Below, in pieces: positions 46,065 to 57,018 of a stretch of DNA of 64,000 nucleotides. The notes beneath the pieces were generated by a model. The model had not been told where the DNA came from. It worked only from the letters and a program-made list of their open reading frames with translations, and made no database searches. Made by a program: the position numbers and the translations under genes. The stretch is from Hyphomicrobiales bacterium (GTDB taxonomy: Bacteria > Pseudomonadota > Alphaproteobacteria > Rhizobiales > Xanthobacteraceae): contig PLBP01000006.1 of NCBI GenBank assembly GCA_003135415.1, positions 1 through 64,000 on the forward strand. The letters are read 5' to 3'. Every line of letters starts with the position of its first letter. Position 1 is the first letter of the stretch.

Positions 46065-46948
46065 TTCACCAACTCGTCGAACGAAAGGCCCGCATGGGCC
46101 GCCAATTCGGGCACCAACGACATCTCGGTCATGCCGGGTTGGGTGTTGACCTCGAGACAGACGAGGTCCCCATCCGAACGGGAGTCGAAGCGGAAATCCG
46201 CCCGGCTAACTCCCCGGCAACCAAGGGCGCGGTGCGCCGTAAGCGCCAGATTCCGCGCCCGTTGGTAAATATTTGGTGAAATTCTGGCCGGTAGAATGTG
46301 GCGGGACCCCCCGGGGGCGTATTTCGACTCGTAGTCGTAAAACCGCGTGGTTGGCTCGATTTCGATGACCCCCAGGGCCTCTTCGCCCATCACCGCGCAG
46401 GTAAGCTCAAGGCCCGCCACATAACGCTCGACCAGCACCTGCTCCCCATAGGGCCAATCGGGGCGGGAAAGCTCCTGCGGAGGGTGGGCATGGTCGGCAT
46501 GAACGATGAAAACCCCCACGCTCGAGCCCTCGGCCGGGGGCTTGATCACATAGGGGGGCTTGATCACGTGGGCCTTGGCGGCCGCCGCCCGCGACACGAC
46601 CACCCCCTCGGGAACCGGAACCCCGGCCGCCGCCATCACGATCTTCGCCGCGGGCTTATCCATGGCCAGCGCCGAGGCAAGCACCCCGGAATGGGTATAG
46701 GGGATGCGAAGGATCTCCAGGATGCCCTGAATGGTGCCGTCCTCGCCGGGCCTGCCGTGCAAAACATTGAAGGCGACATCGGGCTTCAGGCGCGCGAGTA
46801 CCTCGGCGACGTTGCGCTCCACATCGACGCGGGTGACCCGATATCCCTTTGCCTCGAGCGCGTCGCCGCAGGCCTTGCCTGAGCGGAGCGAGATTTCGCG
46901 CTCGGCCGACCAGCCGCCCATCAGCACGGCAACGTGTTTTGCCGCCAT
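46031..46948 (-). CDS. ddl: D-alanine--D-alanine ligase
   Basis: VAVLMGGWSAEREISLRSGKACGDALEAKGY, FNVLHGRPGEDGTIQGILE, EVNTQPGMTEMSLVPE. Confidence 0.96.
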   Translation of the reverse strand: MAAKHVAVLMGGWSAEREISLRSGKACGDALEAKGYRVTRVDVERNVAEVLARLKPDVAFNVLHGRPGEDGTIQGILEILRIPYTHSGVLASALAMDKPAAKIVMAAAGVPVPEGVVVSRAAAAKAHVIKPPYVIKPPAEGSSVGVFIVHADHAHPPQELSRPDWPYGEQVLVERYVAGLELTCAVMGEEALGVIEIEPTTRFYDYESKYAPGGSRHILPARISPNIYQRARNLALTAHRALGCRGVSRADFRFDSRSDGDLVCLEVNTQPGMTEMSLVPELAAHAGLSFDELVKWIVEDASLER

Positions 46949-46949
46949 C

Positions 46950-47873
46950 CTAGGATTCCTTCGCGATGCCGAGCCGCACGATTTCCCAATCGAGCGTCAC
47001 GCCAGAACTATCCCTCACGCGGCGGCGCACATCCTCGCCGAGATTTTCGATATCGGCGCCGGTCGCGTTGCCGCGATTGATCAAGAAATTGCAATGCAAT
47101 TCGGAAACTTGCGCATCGCCCACGACAAGGCCGCGGCAACCGGCGGCATCGATTAATTGCCATGCCTTATGGCCGGGTGGATTCTTGAAGGTCGATCCGC
47201 CGGTGCGGCTCCTGATCGGCTGCGTCGTCTCACGCGCCTCGGTGATTTTTTCCATTTCAGCGGCAATATCCGCCGCGTCGCCCGACTCGCCGCGATACGT
47301 CGCCCGCGTGAAAATAAAATCCTTCGGCGCTTCCGAATGGCGATAGCTGTAGCCCATGTCGGCATTCTTCAAGACGTGCAGCTTGCCTTTACGGTCGACC
47401 GCGCGCGCCTCGATAAGCGCGTCCTTGGTCTCGCGCCCGTAAGCGCCCGCATTCATGCGGAGCGCACCACCGATCGCGCCCGGCACGCCGCGATAGAACG
47501 CCAGTCCCGCAAGTCCGGCATCCGCCGCGGCGCGCGCGACCTTCACGTCAGGTGCTGCACTTCCCGCGCGCACCTGGTTTCCATCGACCAAAATTTCGTT
47601 GAAGCCGCGTCCGGGCCGGATCACCACGCCCGGCACGCCGCCGTCGCGCACTAGCAAGTTCGAGCCGAGACCGACCACGGTCACCGGAATATCGTCAGCG
47701 AGGCTTGAGAGAAAATAGGCGAGGTCCTCTTCGTCGGCGGGTGAGAACAAAGTCTGCGCCGGGCCGCCGACCCGGAACCAGGTGAGATCGGCCATCGGCT
47801 GATTGGCAATGAGCCTGCCGCGCAGTTTCGGCACTGCTGCGGCGAGACCGGGCGCCGTATCCGGGAAGCTCAT
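46950..47873 (-). CDS. murB: UDP-N-acetylenolpyruvoylglucosamine reductase
   Basis: [67 protein letters not shown]. Confidence 0.96.
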   Translation of the reverse strand: MSFPDTAPGLAAAVPKLRGRLIANQPMADLTWFRVGGPAQTLFSPADEEDLAYFLSSLADDIPVTVVGLGSNLLVRDGGVPGVVIRPGRGFNEILVDGNQVRAGSAAPDVKVARAAADAGLAGLAFYRGVPGAIGGALRMNAGAYGRETKDALIEARAVDRKGKLHVLKNADMGYSYRHSEAPKDFIFTRATYRGESGDAADIAAEMEKITEARETTQPIRSRTGGSTFKNPPGHKAWQLIDAAGCRGLVVGDAQVSELHCNFLINRGNATGADIENLGEDVRRRVRDSSGVTLDWEIVRLGIAKES

Positions 47874-47883
47874 TGCGCCCACC

Positions 47884-49302
47884 TTATGCACCTTTTTTAC
47901 CGGTGAGCGCGCCGAGCTCTCCCGGCAACGCGTAGGCCCATTGCGTGATCGAGCCCGCGCCGAGAAACACTACGTAATCGCCCGGACTCGCGAGCTTCTT
48001 CACGGTCGCGGCCAACATTTCGGGGCCATCGAGCGCGATCACGTCGCGATGGCCGCGCGCACGCAACCCCTGCACCAGTGTATCGCGGTCGAAACCGGGA
48101 ATCGGCGCCTCGCCCGCCGAATAGACCGGCGCGACGATGACGTGATCGGCGTCGTTGAAGCAGGTGCAGAACTGCTCGAACAGGTCGCGCAGGCGTGTGT
48201 AGCGGTGCGGCTGCATAATCGCGATCACCTGTCCCTTAGTGGAAGCGCGCGCGGCTTCCAAGGAGGCCGCGATCTCCACCGGATGATGACCATAGTCGTC
48301 GAAAATCGCGACGCCGTTCCATTCGCCGGTGCGCGTGAAGCGTCGCTTCACGCCGCCGAAACCCGCCAATGCCTTGCGGATACGCTCGTCCGAAACGCCA
48401 AGCTCGCGCGCGACCGCGATCGCCGCGGTGGCGTTAAGTGCGTTGTGATGGCCGGGCATCGGCAGGAGAAGGTCCTTGATCTCGTGCGCGGCCGCACCGT
48501 TATGTCCGCGGATCAAGACATTGAAACGCGACACGCCGCCGTCGAGCTTCACGTCGAGGAGTCTCACGTCAGCCTGCGGATTGACGCCATAGCTCACGAT
48601 GCGCCGGTCTTCGACCTTGCCGACCAAATCCTGCACGACCGGATGATCCAGGCACATCACCGCGAAGCCGTAGAACGGCACATTCTCGACGAAGGAATAA
48701 AACGCGTCCTTCACCGCGTCGAAGGTGCCGAAGTGATCGAGATGCTCGGAATCGATATTAGTGACGATCGCGACATCGGCCGGAAGCTTGAGGAACGTTC
48801 CGTCGGATTCGTCCGCCTCCACCACCATCCAGCTTCCTTCGCCAAGATGCGCGTTAGTGCCGTAGGCATTGATGATGCCGCCATTGATGACGGTCGGATC
48901 GAGGCCGCCCGCTTCTAAAAGTACGGCGACAAGCGAAGTCGTCGTGGTCTTGCCGTGCGTGCCGCCGATCGCCACGCATTGCTTGAGCCGCATCAATTCG
49001 GCGAGCATTTCAGCCCGCCGCACCACGGGCAGGCGCTTCGCGCGAGCGGCCACCAGCTCCGGATTGTCGCGCTTGACCGCCGAGGAGACGACGACCACCG
49101 CGGCGCCGTCGACGTTCTTCGCACCGTGGCCGATGGTGATGGCTATTCCTTTTTCGCGAAGCCGCTTGACGTTCGCGCTCTCGGCGACATCGGAGCCGCG
49201 CACCTGATAGCCAAGATTGGCGAGTACCTCGGCAATGCCGCTCATGCCGATGCCGCCAATACCGACGAAATGGATGGGCCCGAGTTCGTGAGGAAGCTTC
49301 AT
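47884..49302 (-). CDS. murC: UDP-N-acetylmuramate--L-alanine ligase
   Basis: [63 protein letters not shown]. Confidence 0.97.
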   Translation of the reverse strand: MKLPHELGPIHFVGIGGIGMSGIAEVLANLGYQVRGSDVAESANVKRLREKGIAITIGHGAKNVDGAAVVVVSSAVKRDNPELVAARAKRLPVVRRAEMLAELMRLKQCVAIGGTHGKTTTTSLVAVLLEAGGLDPTVINGGIINAYGTNAHLGEGSWMVVEADESDGTFLKLPADVAIVTNIDSEHLDHFGTFDAVKDAFYSFVENVPFYGFAVMCLDHPVVQDLVGKVEDRRIVSYGVNPQADVRLLDVKLDGGVSRFNVLIRGHNGAAAHEIKDLLLPMPGHHNALNATAAIAVARELGVSDERIRKALAGFGGVKRRFTRTGEWNGVAIFDDYGHHPVEIAASLEAARASTKGQVIAIMQPHRYTRLRDLFEQFCTCFNDADHVIVAPVYSAGEAPIPGFDRDTLVQGLRARGHRDVIALDGPEMLAATVKKLASPGDYVVFLGAGSITQWAYALPGELGALTGKKGA

Positions 49303-50429
49303 GCCGGGCTGTTTTGGCCCATTTGCTTGATCCCGGCAACGCGGATGACGAGATCGGCAAGCTGCTCGGCGGCATCGGCCCGGCCGGCGCGGCGCGCAGC
49401 GGCGGCCATGCCGGCAAGAATGGCGGGCTTCGCCGCGAGCTGCGAAAGCTCCTGCGCTAGCCGCTCCGCGGTGAATTCGTCCTGGCGGATTAGGTGCGCC
49501 CCGCCCGCAGTCACAAGCACGGTGGCGTTGGCAAGCTGATCCTGGTCGAGCGCGTGCGGGAGCGGCACCAGGATTGCCGGACGGCCGATCGCCGCCAACT
49601 CCGCCACGGTCGAGGCGCCCGAACGCGCAATGACGAGATGACTATCGGCGATGCGGTTGGGCAGATCGTTAAAAAAAACGGCGAGTTCGGCCGGCACGCC
49701 GAGGCGGGCGTAAATCGCCTTGACCTCGCCGATGTCTTCCTGCCGGCATTGCTGCACGACGCGCAAGCGCGAGCGGATGGGCGCCGCACAGCGTTCGATC
49801 GCGCCCGGCACGATCTCGCTCATGATGCGCGCGCCTTGGCTGCCGCCGAAGACGAGAAGACGAAGCGGCTTTGCTTCCTCCGGCTGTTCATAGGCGCGCG
49901 CGGCGGCTACGCGCACCGCGGCACGCACCGGATTGCCGGTATGGACCGCCTTGATCGCAAGTTCGGGTTTCCGCGCGAGGATGCCGGGATAGCCGGTGGC
50001 GATCGTGCTCGCGCGGGCGGCAAGCAGGCGGTTGGCGCGGCCCATCACCGCGTTTTGTTCGTGCACGATCCTCGGAATGCGCAGGAGCCAGGCCGCGAGC
50101 ACCGGCGGCAACGTCGGATAGCCGCCGAAGCCGACGACAGCGGCGGGGCGCAACCAAAGCAGCAGAAACATCGCGCGCAGAATGCCGTAGCCGAGAACGA
50201 TCAGCGTGAGCGCGAGTCGCAGCGGATTACGGCCGCGTAGCGTATCGGACGGAAGCACGTGGACCTTGCGGGCGGGAAATTGGCCGGCATAGGCGGCGGC
50301 GCGGCGGTCGGTCGCGAGATCCACCGCGACGCCCTGCTGTTCGAGCGCCTTGGCGAGCGCCTCGGCGGGAAACAAATGACCGCCCGTGCCGCCCGCCGCC
50401 AGCAATACGAGCGGCGCATCCGCGCTCAT
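49299..50429 (-). CDS. murG: MurG glycosyltransferase
   Basis: [86 protein letters not shown]. Confidence 0.97.
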   Translation of the reverse strand: MSADAPLVLLAAGGTGGHLFPAEALAKALEQQGVAVDLATDRRAAAYAGQFPARKVHVLPSDTLRGRNPLRLALTLIVLGYGILRAMFLLLWLRPAAVVGFGGYPTLPPVLAAWLLRIPRIVHEQNAVMGRANRLLAARASTIATGYPGILARKPELAIKAVHTGNPVRAAVRVAAARAYEQPEEAKPLRLLVFGGSQGARIMSEIVPGAIERCAAPIRSRLRVVQQCRQEDIGEVKAIYARLGVPAELAVFFNDLPNRIADSHLVIARSGASTVAELAAIGRPAILVPLPHALDQDQLANATVLVTAGGAHLIRQDEFTAERLAQELSQLAAKPAILAGMAAAARRAGRADAAEQLADLVIRVAGIKQMGQNSPA

Positions 50430-51595
50430 GCCGTGGCGCCCCGCTGGGCGCTATCGCGCGCCTCCGCGTGTTCGAGCTCCGCGAGGCTTTCGGCGCGCGA
50501 GCGTTTGCGGGTGAGCGCGATCAACATGCCCATGCCGAAGGCGAGCGAAATCAGCGACGAGCCGCCATAGGACACGAAGGGCAGCGTCATGCCCTTGGCC
50601 GGGATCAGCGAAAGGCTCACCGCCATCGCGATCGCCGACTGAAAGCCGAACAGGAGTGCGAGGCCCGCGACCGCGAGCCGCGTGAAGGCGTCATTTTCGC
50701 GCAGAGCATGGGTGAGCGCGCGCAAAACGATGAAAGCAAAAAGACCGAGTAGGATCAGGCAGAGGACAAGGCCGAATTCCTCCGCGGCAACGGCGAAGAT
50801 GAAGTCGGTGTGGCTGTCGGGGAGGATGCGCTTGACCGTACCCTCGCCGGGACCGCGGCCGAACCAGCCGCCGCGCATGAAGGATTCGAGCGAGGTGTCG
50901 ATCTGGAAAGTGTCGCCGGAGCCGCGATTGGCGAAGCGCTGGAAACGAATCGCGACGTGCGGGATCAACTTGTAGGCCGCAAGCAATCCGACCGCCGCCG
51001 CGCTGGAGAGGCCCACCGTCCAGATCCAGCGCAGGCCAGAGAGAAAAAACAGCGCCCCCCAGGCAAGCGTGAGCAAAACCGTCTGGCCGAAATCGGGCTG
51101 TTGCACGAGCAGAACGATAGGGATCGCAAGCAAGGCGAAGGAGAGCAGCGTCGCCGGCATTTCCGGCCGCCGTCCGCTCTCGGAGAACGCCCAGGCGACG
51201 AGCACGACGAAGGCGGGTTTCAAGAATTCCGAAGGCTGCAAACTCATGCCGAAGAAATTGAGCCAGCGGCGCGCACCCTTGATTTCCGGGCCGATGAAGA
51301 GCGTGGCGGCGACGAGCACGAGACTGACCAGGAAAACGGCAAGCGCCACGCGCCGGACCTGGCGCGGCGAAAGCGACGAGGTTGCGAACAAGACCATGAG
51401 CGCCGGCAACAGAAAAAGCGCCTGCCGATGCACGAAATAGAACGGATCGAGCCCGAGCCGGATCGCGACCGGCGGGCTCGCGGCCAAAAGAAGCACGATC
51501 CCGATCGGCATCAGCGCCAGCACCGCGCCGATCATCAGCCGATCGACGGTCCACCACCATTCGCTGAAGAAGGTACGTTGCGCGCGCGAGATCAT
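50426..51595 (-). CDS. ftsW: Lipid II polymerase FtsW (SEDS family)
   Basis: [32 protein letters not shown]..., [46 protein letters not shown]; start refined from the longer track ORF. Confidence 0.96.
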   Translation of the reverse strand: MISRAQRTFFSEWWWTVDRLMIGAVLALMPIGIVLLLAASPPVAIRLGLDPFYFVHRQALFLLPALMVLFATSSLSPRQVRRVALAVFLVSLVLVAATLFIGPEIKGARRWLNFFGMSLQPSEFLKPAFVVLVAWAFSESGRRPEMPATLLSFALLAIPIVLLVQQPDFGQTVLLTLAWGALFFLSGLRWIWTVGLSSAAAVGLLAAYKLIPHVAIRFQRFANRGSGDTFQIDTSLESFMRGGWFGRGPGEGTVKRILPDSHTDFIFAVAAEEFGLVLCLILLGLFAFIVLRALTHALRENDAFTRLAVAGLALLFGFQSAIAMAVSLSLIPAKGMTLPFVSYGGSSLISLAFGMGMLIALTRKRSRAESLAELEHAEARDSAQRGATA

Positions 51596-52998
51596 GCCGC
51601 TACCTCTCGCATCGGGTCGACGCCCGGAATTGCATGCACGAGTTCGCGAAAACGGTCGCCTCGCACCTCGAAATTCGGAAACTGGTCGAACGAGGCGCAG
51701 GCAGGCGACAACAGAACAACCGGCTGCGCGTCCTTCGAGCGCGCCGCGTCTTCCGCCGCTTCCGTCACCGCGATCTCGAGCGTGCCGCATTTGACGTAGG
51801 GCACTTGTCCATCAAGTACAGCCGCGAACATCTCGCTTGCTTCTCCAATCAAATAGGCCTTGGCGATTCTGGGGAAGAAAGCTTTCAAAGATGTAATGCC
51901 GCCGTCTTTCGCCTTGCCGCCGAGAATCCAGAAGATTCCACCCGCAAAGGATGAGAGCGCCTTTTCAGTCGAGTCGGCATTGGTTGCCTTGGAGTCGTTA
52001 ATGAAGAGCACCTTTCCCTTATGGCCGATTTCTTCCATGCGATGCGCGAGGCCGGGGAAAGTTTTGAGCGCGGCCGTAATGTGTTCGGGTGGAACATTCA
52101 CGCCGCTTGCCGCCATAATGGCGCAAGCCGCATTCTGCGCATTGTGAGCGCCGCGTAAGCTGCCAATGCCCCCAAGTGAGGCAAGCACCCCTTTGTGACC
52201 GCGACCAGTCAAAATTAAATTATTACCCTCGAGATAAACTCCTTCCGCGAGCGGGCGCTCCACCGAAACAAGGGTTACAGAGTTACCAGCCTTCTCAAGG
52301 CGGTCCGCGATTTTGCCGCAGTAATCGTCGTCAACGCCGATAACGGATCTAAATGCGCGCGCCACCAACCGCTCTTTCACTGCGGCATAGTTTTCCATCG
52401 TGCCATGGCGATCGAGATGGTCGGGCGTGATGTTGAGAAGGACGCCGACGGTGGGATCGAGCGTCGGCGCGAGATCGATCTGGAAGGAGGAACATTCGAT
52501 GACGTGGGTGCGATAGAGCGCCGGCGGCGCCAGCGCCAGGATGGGCGTGCCAAGATTGCCGCCGACCTCGACGTCACGGTCCGAGCTTTTCAAGATGTGC
52601 GCGATGAGCGCCGTGGTGGTCGACTTGCCATTGGTGCCCGTGATCGCCACGAAAGGCGCATTGGGCACGCTTGCGCGGCGTTCGCGGCAGAAAAGCTCGA
52701 TGTCGCCGATTGTCTCGACCCCATGCTTCTTCGCAAGCTCGGCGGCCCAATGCGGTTTCGGATGCGTAAGCGGCACGCCCGGCGCGAGCACGAGTGCCGC
52801 GACCGCGCTCCAATCGAGCGCACGCAAATTCTTCGTGACAAATCCTTTTGCCTTCGCTTCAGTGATTTTCGCCGGTTGATCATCCCATGCGATGACCTGA
52901 GCGCCACCCGCGGCAAGCGCCGCGCAGGTGGAAAGTCCCGAAGAACCGAGGCCAAAGACCGCCACCGCCTTGCCGCGAAAAACCGTGACCGGAGTCAT
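51592..52998 (-). CDS. murD: UDP-N-acetylmuramoyl-L-alanine--D-glutamate ligase
   Basis: [68 protein letters not shown]. Confidence 0.97.
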   Translation of the reverse strand: MTPVTVFRGKAVAVFGLGSSGLSTCAALAAGGAQVIAWDDQPAKITEAKAKGFVTKNLRALDWSAVAALVLAPGVPLTHPKPHWAAELAKKHGVETIGDIELFCRERRASVPNAPFVAITGTNGKSTTTALIAHILKSSDRDVEVGGNLGTPILALAPPALYRTHVIECSSFQIDLAPTLDPTVGVLLNITPDHLDRHGTMENYAAVKERLVARAFRSVIGVDDDYCGKIADRLEKAGNSVTLVSVERPLAEGVYLEGNNLILTGRGHKGVLASLGGIGSLRGAHNAQNAACAIMAASGVNVPPEHITAALKTFPGLAHRMEEIGHKGKVLFINDSKATNADSTEKALSSFAGGIFWILGGKAKDGGITSLKAFFPRIAKAYLIGEASEMFAAVLDGQVPYVKCGTLEIAVTEAAEDAARSKDAQPVVLLSPACASFDQFPNFEVRGDRFRELVHAIPGVDPMREVAA

Positions 52999-53007
52999 CG
53001 CGGGCGG

Positions 53008-54093
53008 TTATCGCAACTTGAGCGTCGAAAGCCCGACCAGCGCCAGCACCACCGCCACGATCCAAAAACGGATCACGACTTGCGCTTCAGTCCATCCCAG
53101 TTGCTCGAAATGATGATGGATCGGCGCCATTCTAAACACGCGTTTGCCGGTGAGCTTGAAGGAGACGACCTGCACGATCACCGAAACCGCCTCCAGCACG
53201 AACAGGCCGCCGATGATCGCCAGCACGATCTCGTGCTTGGTCGCGACCGCGACGGCGCCCAACATCCCGCCGAGCGCGAGCGAGCCGGTGTCGCCCATGA
53301 AGATCGAAGCGGGCGGCGCGTTGAACCACAGGAATCCGAGCCCCGCGCCGATCATGGCGCCGCAGACGACCGCGAGTTCACCCGCGCGCGAAACATGGCG
53401 AAGCTGCAGATATTCCGCGAAAACGAGATTGCCGACGAGATAGGCGATCAGCGCGAAACTCGCCGCCGCGATCATCACCGGCACGATCGCGAGGCCGTCG
53501 AGACCGTCGGTGAGGTTCACCGCGTTGCCGGCACCGACGATGACGAAAGCGCCGAGTGCGACGAAGAACCAGCCGAGATCGAACACCGCGATTTTGAGCA
53601 GCGGAAACGCGATCGAGGTCGAAAGCCCCGGACGGCCGATCACCACCATCGCCGCCACGGCCGCACCCGCAATCACGAATTCGGCGCCGAGCCGCATCCG
53701 GCCGGAGAGGCCGGTATGCGTGGTCTCCGTCACCTTCAGGTAGTCGTCATAGAATCCGATCAGCGCGAAGCCGAACGTGACGCCGAGCACGACCCACACA
53801 TAAGGGTTGGTGAGGTTCGCCCACAGCAAGGTCGAGACGAACAATCCTCCCAGAATCATGATTCCACCCATGGTGGGCGTACCGGTCTTGGTGAGGAGAT
53901 GCGATGGCGGGCCGTCGCTGCGGATCGGCTGGCCCTTGCCTTGGCTGAGGCGCAAAAACGCGATCATCTTCGGCCCGAACAGGAAGACGAATAAGATCGC
54001 GGTCACCACCGCTCCGCCAGTGCGGAAGGTGATGTAGCGGAATACGTTGAGCGCGCTAATCGTGTCGGAGAATCCGGCGAGCCAATAAAGCAC
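53008..54093 (-). CDS. mraY: Phospho-N-acetylmuramoyl-pentapeptide-transferase
   Basis: [69 protein letters not shown]. Confidence 0.97.
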   Translation of the reverse strand: MLYWLAGFSDTISALNVFRYITFRTGGAVVTAILFVFLFGPKMIAFLRLSQGKGQPIRSDGPPSHLLTKTGTPTMGGIMILGGLFVSTLLWANLTNPYVWVVLGVTFGFALIGFYDDYLKVTETTHTGLSGRMRLGAEFVIAGAAVAAMVVIGRPGLSTSIAFPLLKIAVFDLGWFFVALGAFVIVGAGNAVNLTDGLDGLAIVPVMIAAASFALIAYLVGNLVFAEYLQLRHVSRAGELAVVCGAMIGAGLGFLWFNAPPASIFMGDTGSLALGGMLGAVAVATKHEIVLAIIGGLFVLEAVSVIVQVVSFKLTGKRVFRMAPIHHHFEQLGWTEAQVVIRFWIVAVVLALVGLSTLKLR

Positions 54094-54106
54094 TCAAGCA
54101 CCTCCT

Positions 54107-55540
54107 TCAGGCGGTTGCGTCCTCGGCCGGCTCGCCGAGGCGAAACCGCTCGATCAGTCTGGCGACGATCGGTCCCATGCGGCTGCCGTTCGAGCCCTTG
54201 ATCATGATGGCATCGCCCGGCCGCAGCGCGGCCACGACCTCGGCCTCGATTCGCTCGGCGCTCTCGGCATAGCCGCCGCGCCGGTCCGCGGGCAAGGCTT
54301 CCCACAGGCTCTGCATCAGGGGGCCCACGCAAAAGACGAGATCAATGCCCGCCGCCTCGGCCGGGCCCGCAAGATCGCGATGAAGCGCCGCACCCTCGCG
54401 CCCGAGTTCCAGCATATCGCCGAGCACCGCAATCCGCCGCCCGCGCGGTCCGACCGGCGCCTGGCCGAGCACTTTGAGCGCGGCGCGCATGGAAGCGGGG
54501 TTCGCATTGTAGCTCTCGTCGATCAAGAGCACTTCACCCCTGCCAAGAGCGAGCTTAAAGCGGTCGCCGCGGCCCTTCGGCGGCTGCAGCCGGGCGAGCG
54601 CGAGCGCGACGATTGCGAGATCGGCGCCAGCGAGTTTGGCGGCCGCGAGCACCGCCAGGCTGTTTTCGACGATATGCCGTCCCGGCGTTCCGATCTTGTA
54701 ATTAATTTCGTCACCGAGAATGACCGCATGAACGGCGGAGCCTTCCGGCCGGAGCGCGACGTCGATAAGCCGCGCTTCGGCATCTTTGTGCGCGCCGAAA
54801 CCGACGACCCGCGCTCCCGCCGCACGCGCTACAGTGGCGAGGCGGTCGAACTGCGCGTTGTCGCGATTGATGACCGCCGCACCCTCGCGCTCAAGACCCG
54901 AAAAAATCTCCGCCTTGGCGTCGGCGATCGCCTCGATGCCGGCGAAGAATTCGAGATGCACGGGCTCGATCGTGGTGACGATGGCGACATGCGGGCGCAC
55001 GAGCCGTGCCAGCGGCGCAAGTTCGCCTGCGTGATTCATACCAAGCTCGAACACGCCGAAACGCGCCGTCTCGGGAAGACGCGCGAGCGAGAGCGGAACG
55101 CCCCAGTGATTATTGTGGGAGGCCGCCGAAGCGCGGGTCTCGCCCTCGCGCGACAACGCATGGCGCAGCGCTTCTTTTGTCCCAGTCTTTCCGACCGAGC
55201 CAGTGACCGCGATGATTTTCGCCGAAGCGCGAGCACGCGCAGCACGGGCAAGCTCACGCAGCGCTTCGAGCACGTCGGGCACCGCAAGAAGCGCGCCTTG
55301 CGGCGCCTCGGAAAACCTCGCCTCGGCGACGACCGCGAGCACGGCACCCCGCGCAAGCGCGTCCGCCACATAAGCGTGCCCATCCACGCGCTCGCCTTTG
55401 ATCGCGAAAAAGACCTCGCCCGCGCCGACAGTGCGGCTATCGATGGAGACGCCGCTGATCGCCTGCGGTGGCGATCCGAGAAGGCGGCCGCCCGTCGCCG
55501 CGATCAGCGCCGGAAGCGTCCAAAGCGGCTTCTCGCTCAT
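54107..55540 (-). CDS. murF: UDP-N-acetylmuramoyl-tripeptide--D-alanyl-D-alanine ligase
   Basis: GVSIDSRTVGAGEVFFAIKGERVDGHAYV, AVTGSVGKTGTKEALRHAL, DESYNANPASMRAAL. Confidence 0.97.
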   Translation of the reverse strand: MSEKPLWTLPALIAATGGRLLGSPPQAISGVSIDSRTVGAGEVFFAIKGERVDGHAYVADALARGAVLAVVAEARFSEAPQGALLAVPDVLEALRELARAARARASAKIIAVTGSVGKTGTKEALRHALSREGETRASAASHNNHWGVPLSLARLPETARFGVFELGMNHAGELAPLARLVRPHVAIVTTIEPVHLEFFAGIEAIADAKAEIFSGLEREGAAVINRDNAQFDRLATVARAAGARVVGFGAHKDAEARLIDVALRPEGSAVHAVILGDEINYKIGTPGRHIVENSLAVLAAAKLAGADLAIVALALARLQPPKGRGDRFKLALGRGEVLLIDESYNANPASMRAALKVLGQAPVGPRGRRIAVLGDMLELGREGAALHRDLAGPAEAAGIDLVFCVGPLMQSLWEALPADRRGGYAESAERIEAEVVAALRPGDAIMIKGSNGSRMGPIVARLIERFRLGEPAEDATA

Positions 55541-57012
55541 GATGGCTTCCCGAGTGCTGCCCGCACCGCCGCCTGATCCGAAAAAGGTAGCGTCCGGTCG
55601 CGCAGGATTTGGCCGGTTTCGTGGCCTTTGCCGGCGATGAGCAAAACATCGCCGCGCTTCAACTCATTGACCGCCGTCCTGATCGCCTCGGCACGATCGC
55701 CGATTTCGACTGCACCCCGCGCCGCCTGCAGGATCGCCTTGCGGATCGCTGCGGGATCTTCGCTGCGCGGATTGTCGTCGGTGACGATCACGCGGTCGGC
55801 GCCCGCAGCGGCGGCAGCACCCATGAGCGGACGCTTGCCCGCGTCGCGGTCGCCGCCGGCGCCGAATACAACGAGGAGACGCCCGCTCGCATAGGACCGG
55901 AGCGCTTCGAGCGCGTTGGCGAGTGCATCGGGGGTGTGAGCATAATCAACGTAGATCGGCGCGCCGTTCTTTTCGCCCGCCAATTCGAGCCGCCCGCTCG
56001 CGCCCTTGAGCGATTCAAGCGAGGCGAGCACGTCCTCGACACCAGTTCCGGTTGCGATCGCGAGGCCCGCGGCAACAAGCGCATTCGAAACTTGAAACGC
56101 GCCGACGAGCGGCAGTTTTACGCGTTGCTCCTTGCCCGCCGCGCGCAGGCGGAGCGATTGCGCGAATCCGTCACGCGAGGAATCGAGCAGCGTCAAATCC
56201 GCTCCGGCGCGGCCGACACCGAAGAAACGCAATTTCCTTTTCTTCGCGATGACGGCAATAGCAGACGCTTCCGGCTGATCGGCGTCGACGACCGCGGCTG
56301 CGCCCGCGAGCAACAACGTGTCGAACAAACGCAGCTTCACCGCGCGATAGGCATCGAGCGTCAGGTGATAATCGAGATGGTCTCGCGTCAAATTGGTGAA
56401 AGCGCCGGCCGCGAGACGCACGCCGTCGAGCCGGCGCTGCTCCAAGCCGTGCGAGGACGCTTCCATCGCAAGATGCGTGACATCTTCGCCCGCGAGCTTG
56501 TCCATCAGTTCGTGCAAAAAAACAGGATCGGGCGTCGTCAAATTGCCCGGCGTCTCGCCCGAAGGCGCCGCAAGCCCGATCGTGCCGATGCTGGCGGCGG
56601 CGTGGCCGAGCCGCGCCCAGATTTGGCGCACGAAGGATGCGACCGAGGTTTTTCCGTTGGTGCCGGTGACGGCGACAATCGTTGCGGGCGCGCGCGGATA
56701 GAAGCGCGCTGCCGCATGCGCGAGCGTTGCGCGCGCGTCGCTCACGCCGATATAAGGAATTTTAGAAGCCAGCCCATCGGGCCGCGCGTCCTCGCCCACC
56801 AGCGCCACCGCGCCGCGCCCCACGGCATCGGCTAAAAATTCACGGCCGTCGGTCTTGCTTCCCGCCAGCGCGAAAAAAACGTCGCCGGACTTCACCCGGC
56901 GGCTATCGGTGGAAAGCCCCAAAACCTTGATGTCCGCCGGCGCGGAAGCACCGTCGGCACCGAGCACTTCGCGAAGATCGAGGCTCTTGCCCAAGACCGG
57001 GCCCTTCCCCAA
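55537..57012 (-). CDS. murE: UDP-N-acetylmuramoyl-L-alanyl-D-glutamate--2,6-diaminopimelate ligase
   Basis: GLSTDSRRVKSGDVFFALAGSKTDGREFL, AVTGTNGKTSVASFVRQIW, TDDNPRSEDPAAIRKAIL (DNPR, meso-DAP type). Confidence 0.97.
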   Translation of the reverse strand: MGKGPVLGKSLDLREVLGADGASAPADIKVLGLSTDSRRVKSGDVFFALAGSKTDGREFLADAVGRGAVALVGEDARPDGLASKIPYIGVSDARATLAHAAARFYPRAPATIVAVTGTNGKTSVASFVRQIWARLGHAAASIGTIGLAAPSGETPGNLTTPDPVFLHELMDKLAGEDVTHLAMEASSHGLEQRRLDGVRLAAGAFTNLTRDHLDYHLTLDAYRAVKLRLFDTLLLAGAAAVVDADQPEASAIAVIAKKRKLRFFGVGRAGADLTLLDSSRDGFAQSLRLRAAGKEQRVKLPLVGAFQVSNALVAAGLAIATGTGVEDVLASLESLKGASGRLELAGEKNGAPIYVDYAHTPDALANALEALRSYASGRLLVVFGAGGDRDAGKRPLMGAAAAAGADRVIVTDDNPRSEDPAAIRKAILQAARGAVEIGDRAEAIRTAVNELKRGDVLLIAGKGHETGQILRDRTLPFSDQAAVRAALGKPS

Positions 57013-57018
57013 ACGGCT

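Noticed and set aside
52405-53994. 529-aa plus-strand ORF
   Set aside because: Antisense to murD and mraY, low-complexity Arg/Asp/His-rich translation; mirror ORF artefact.
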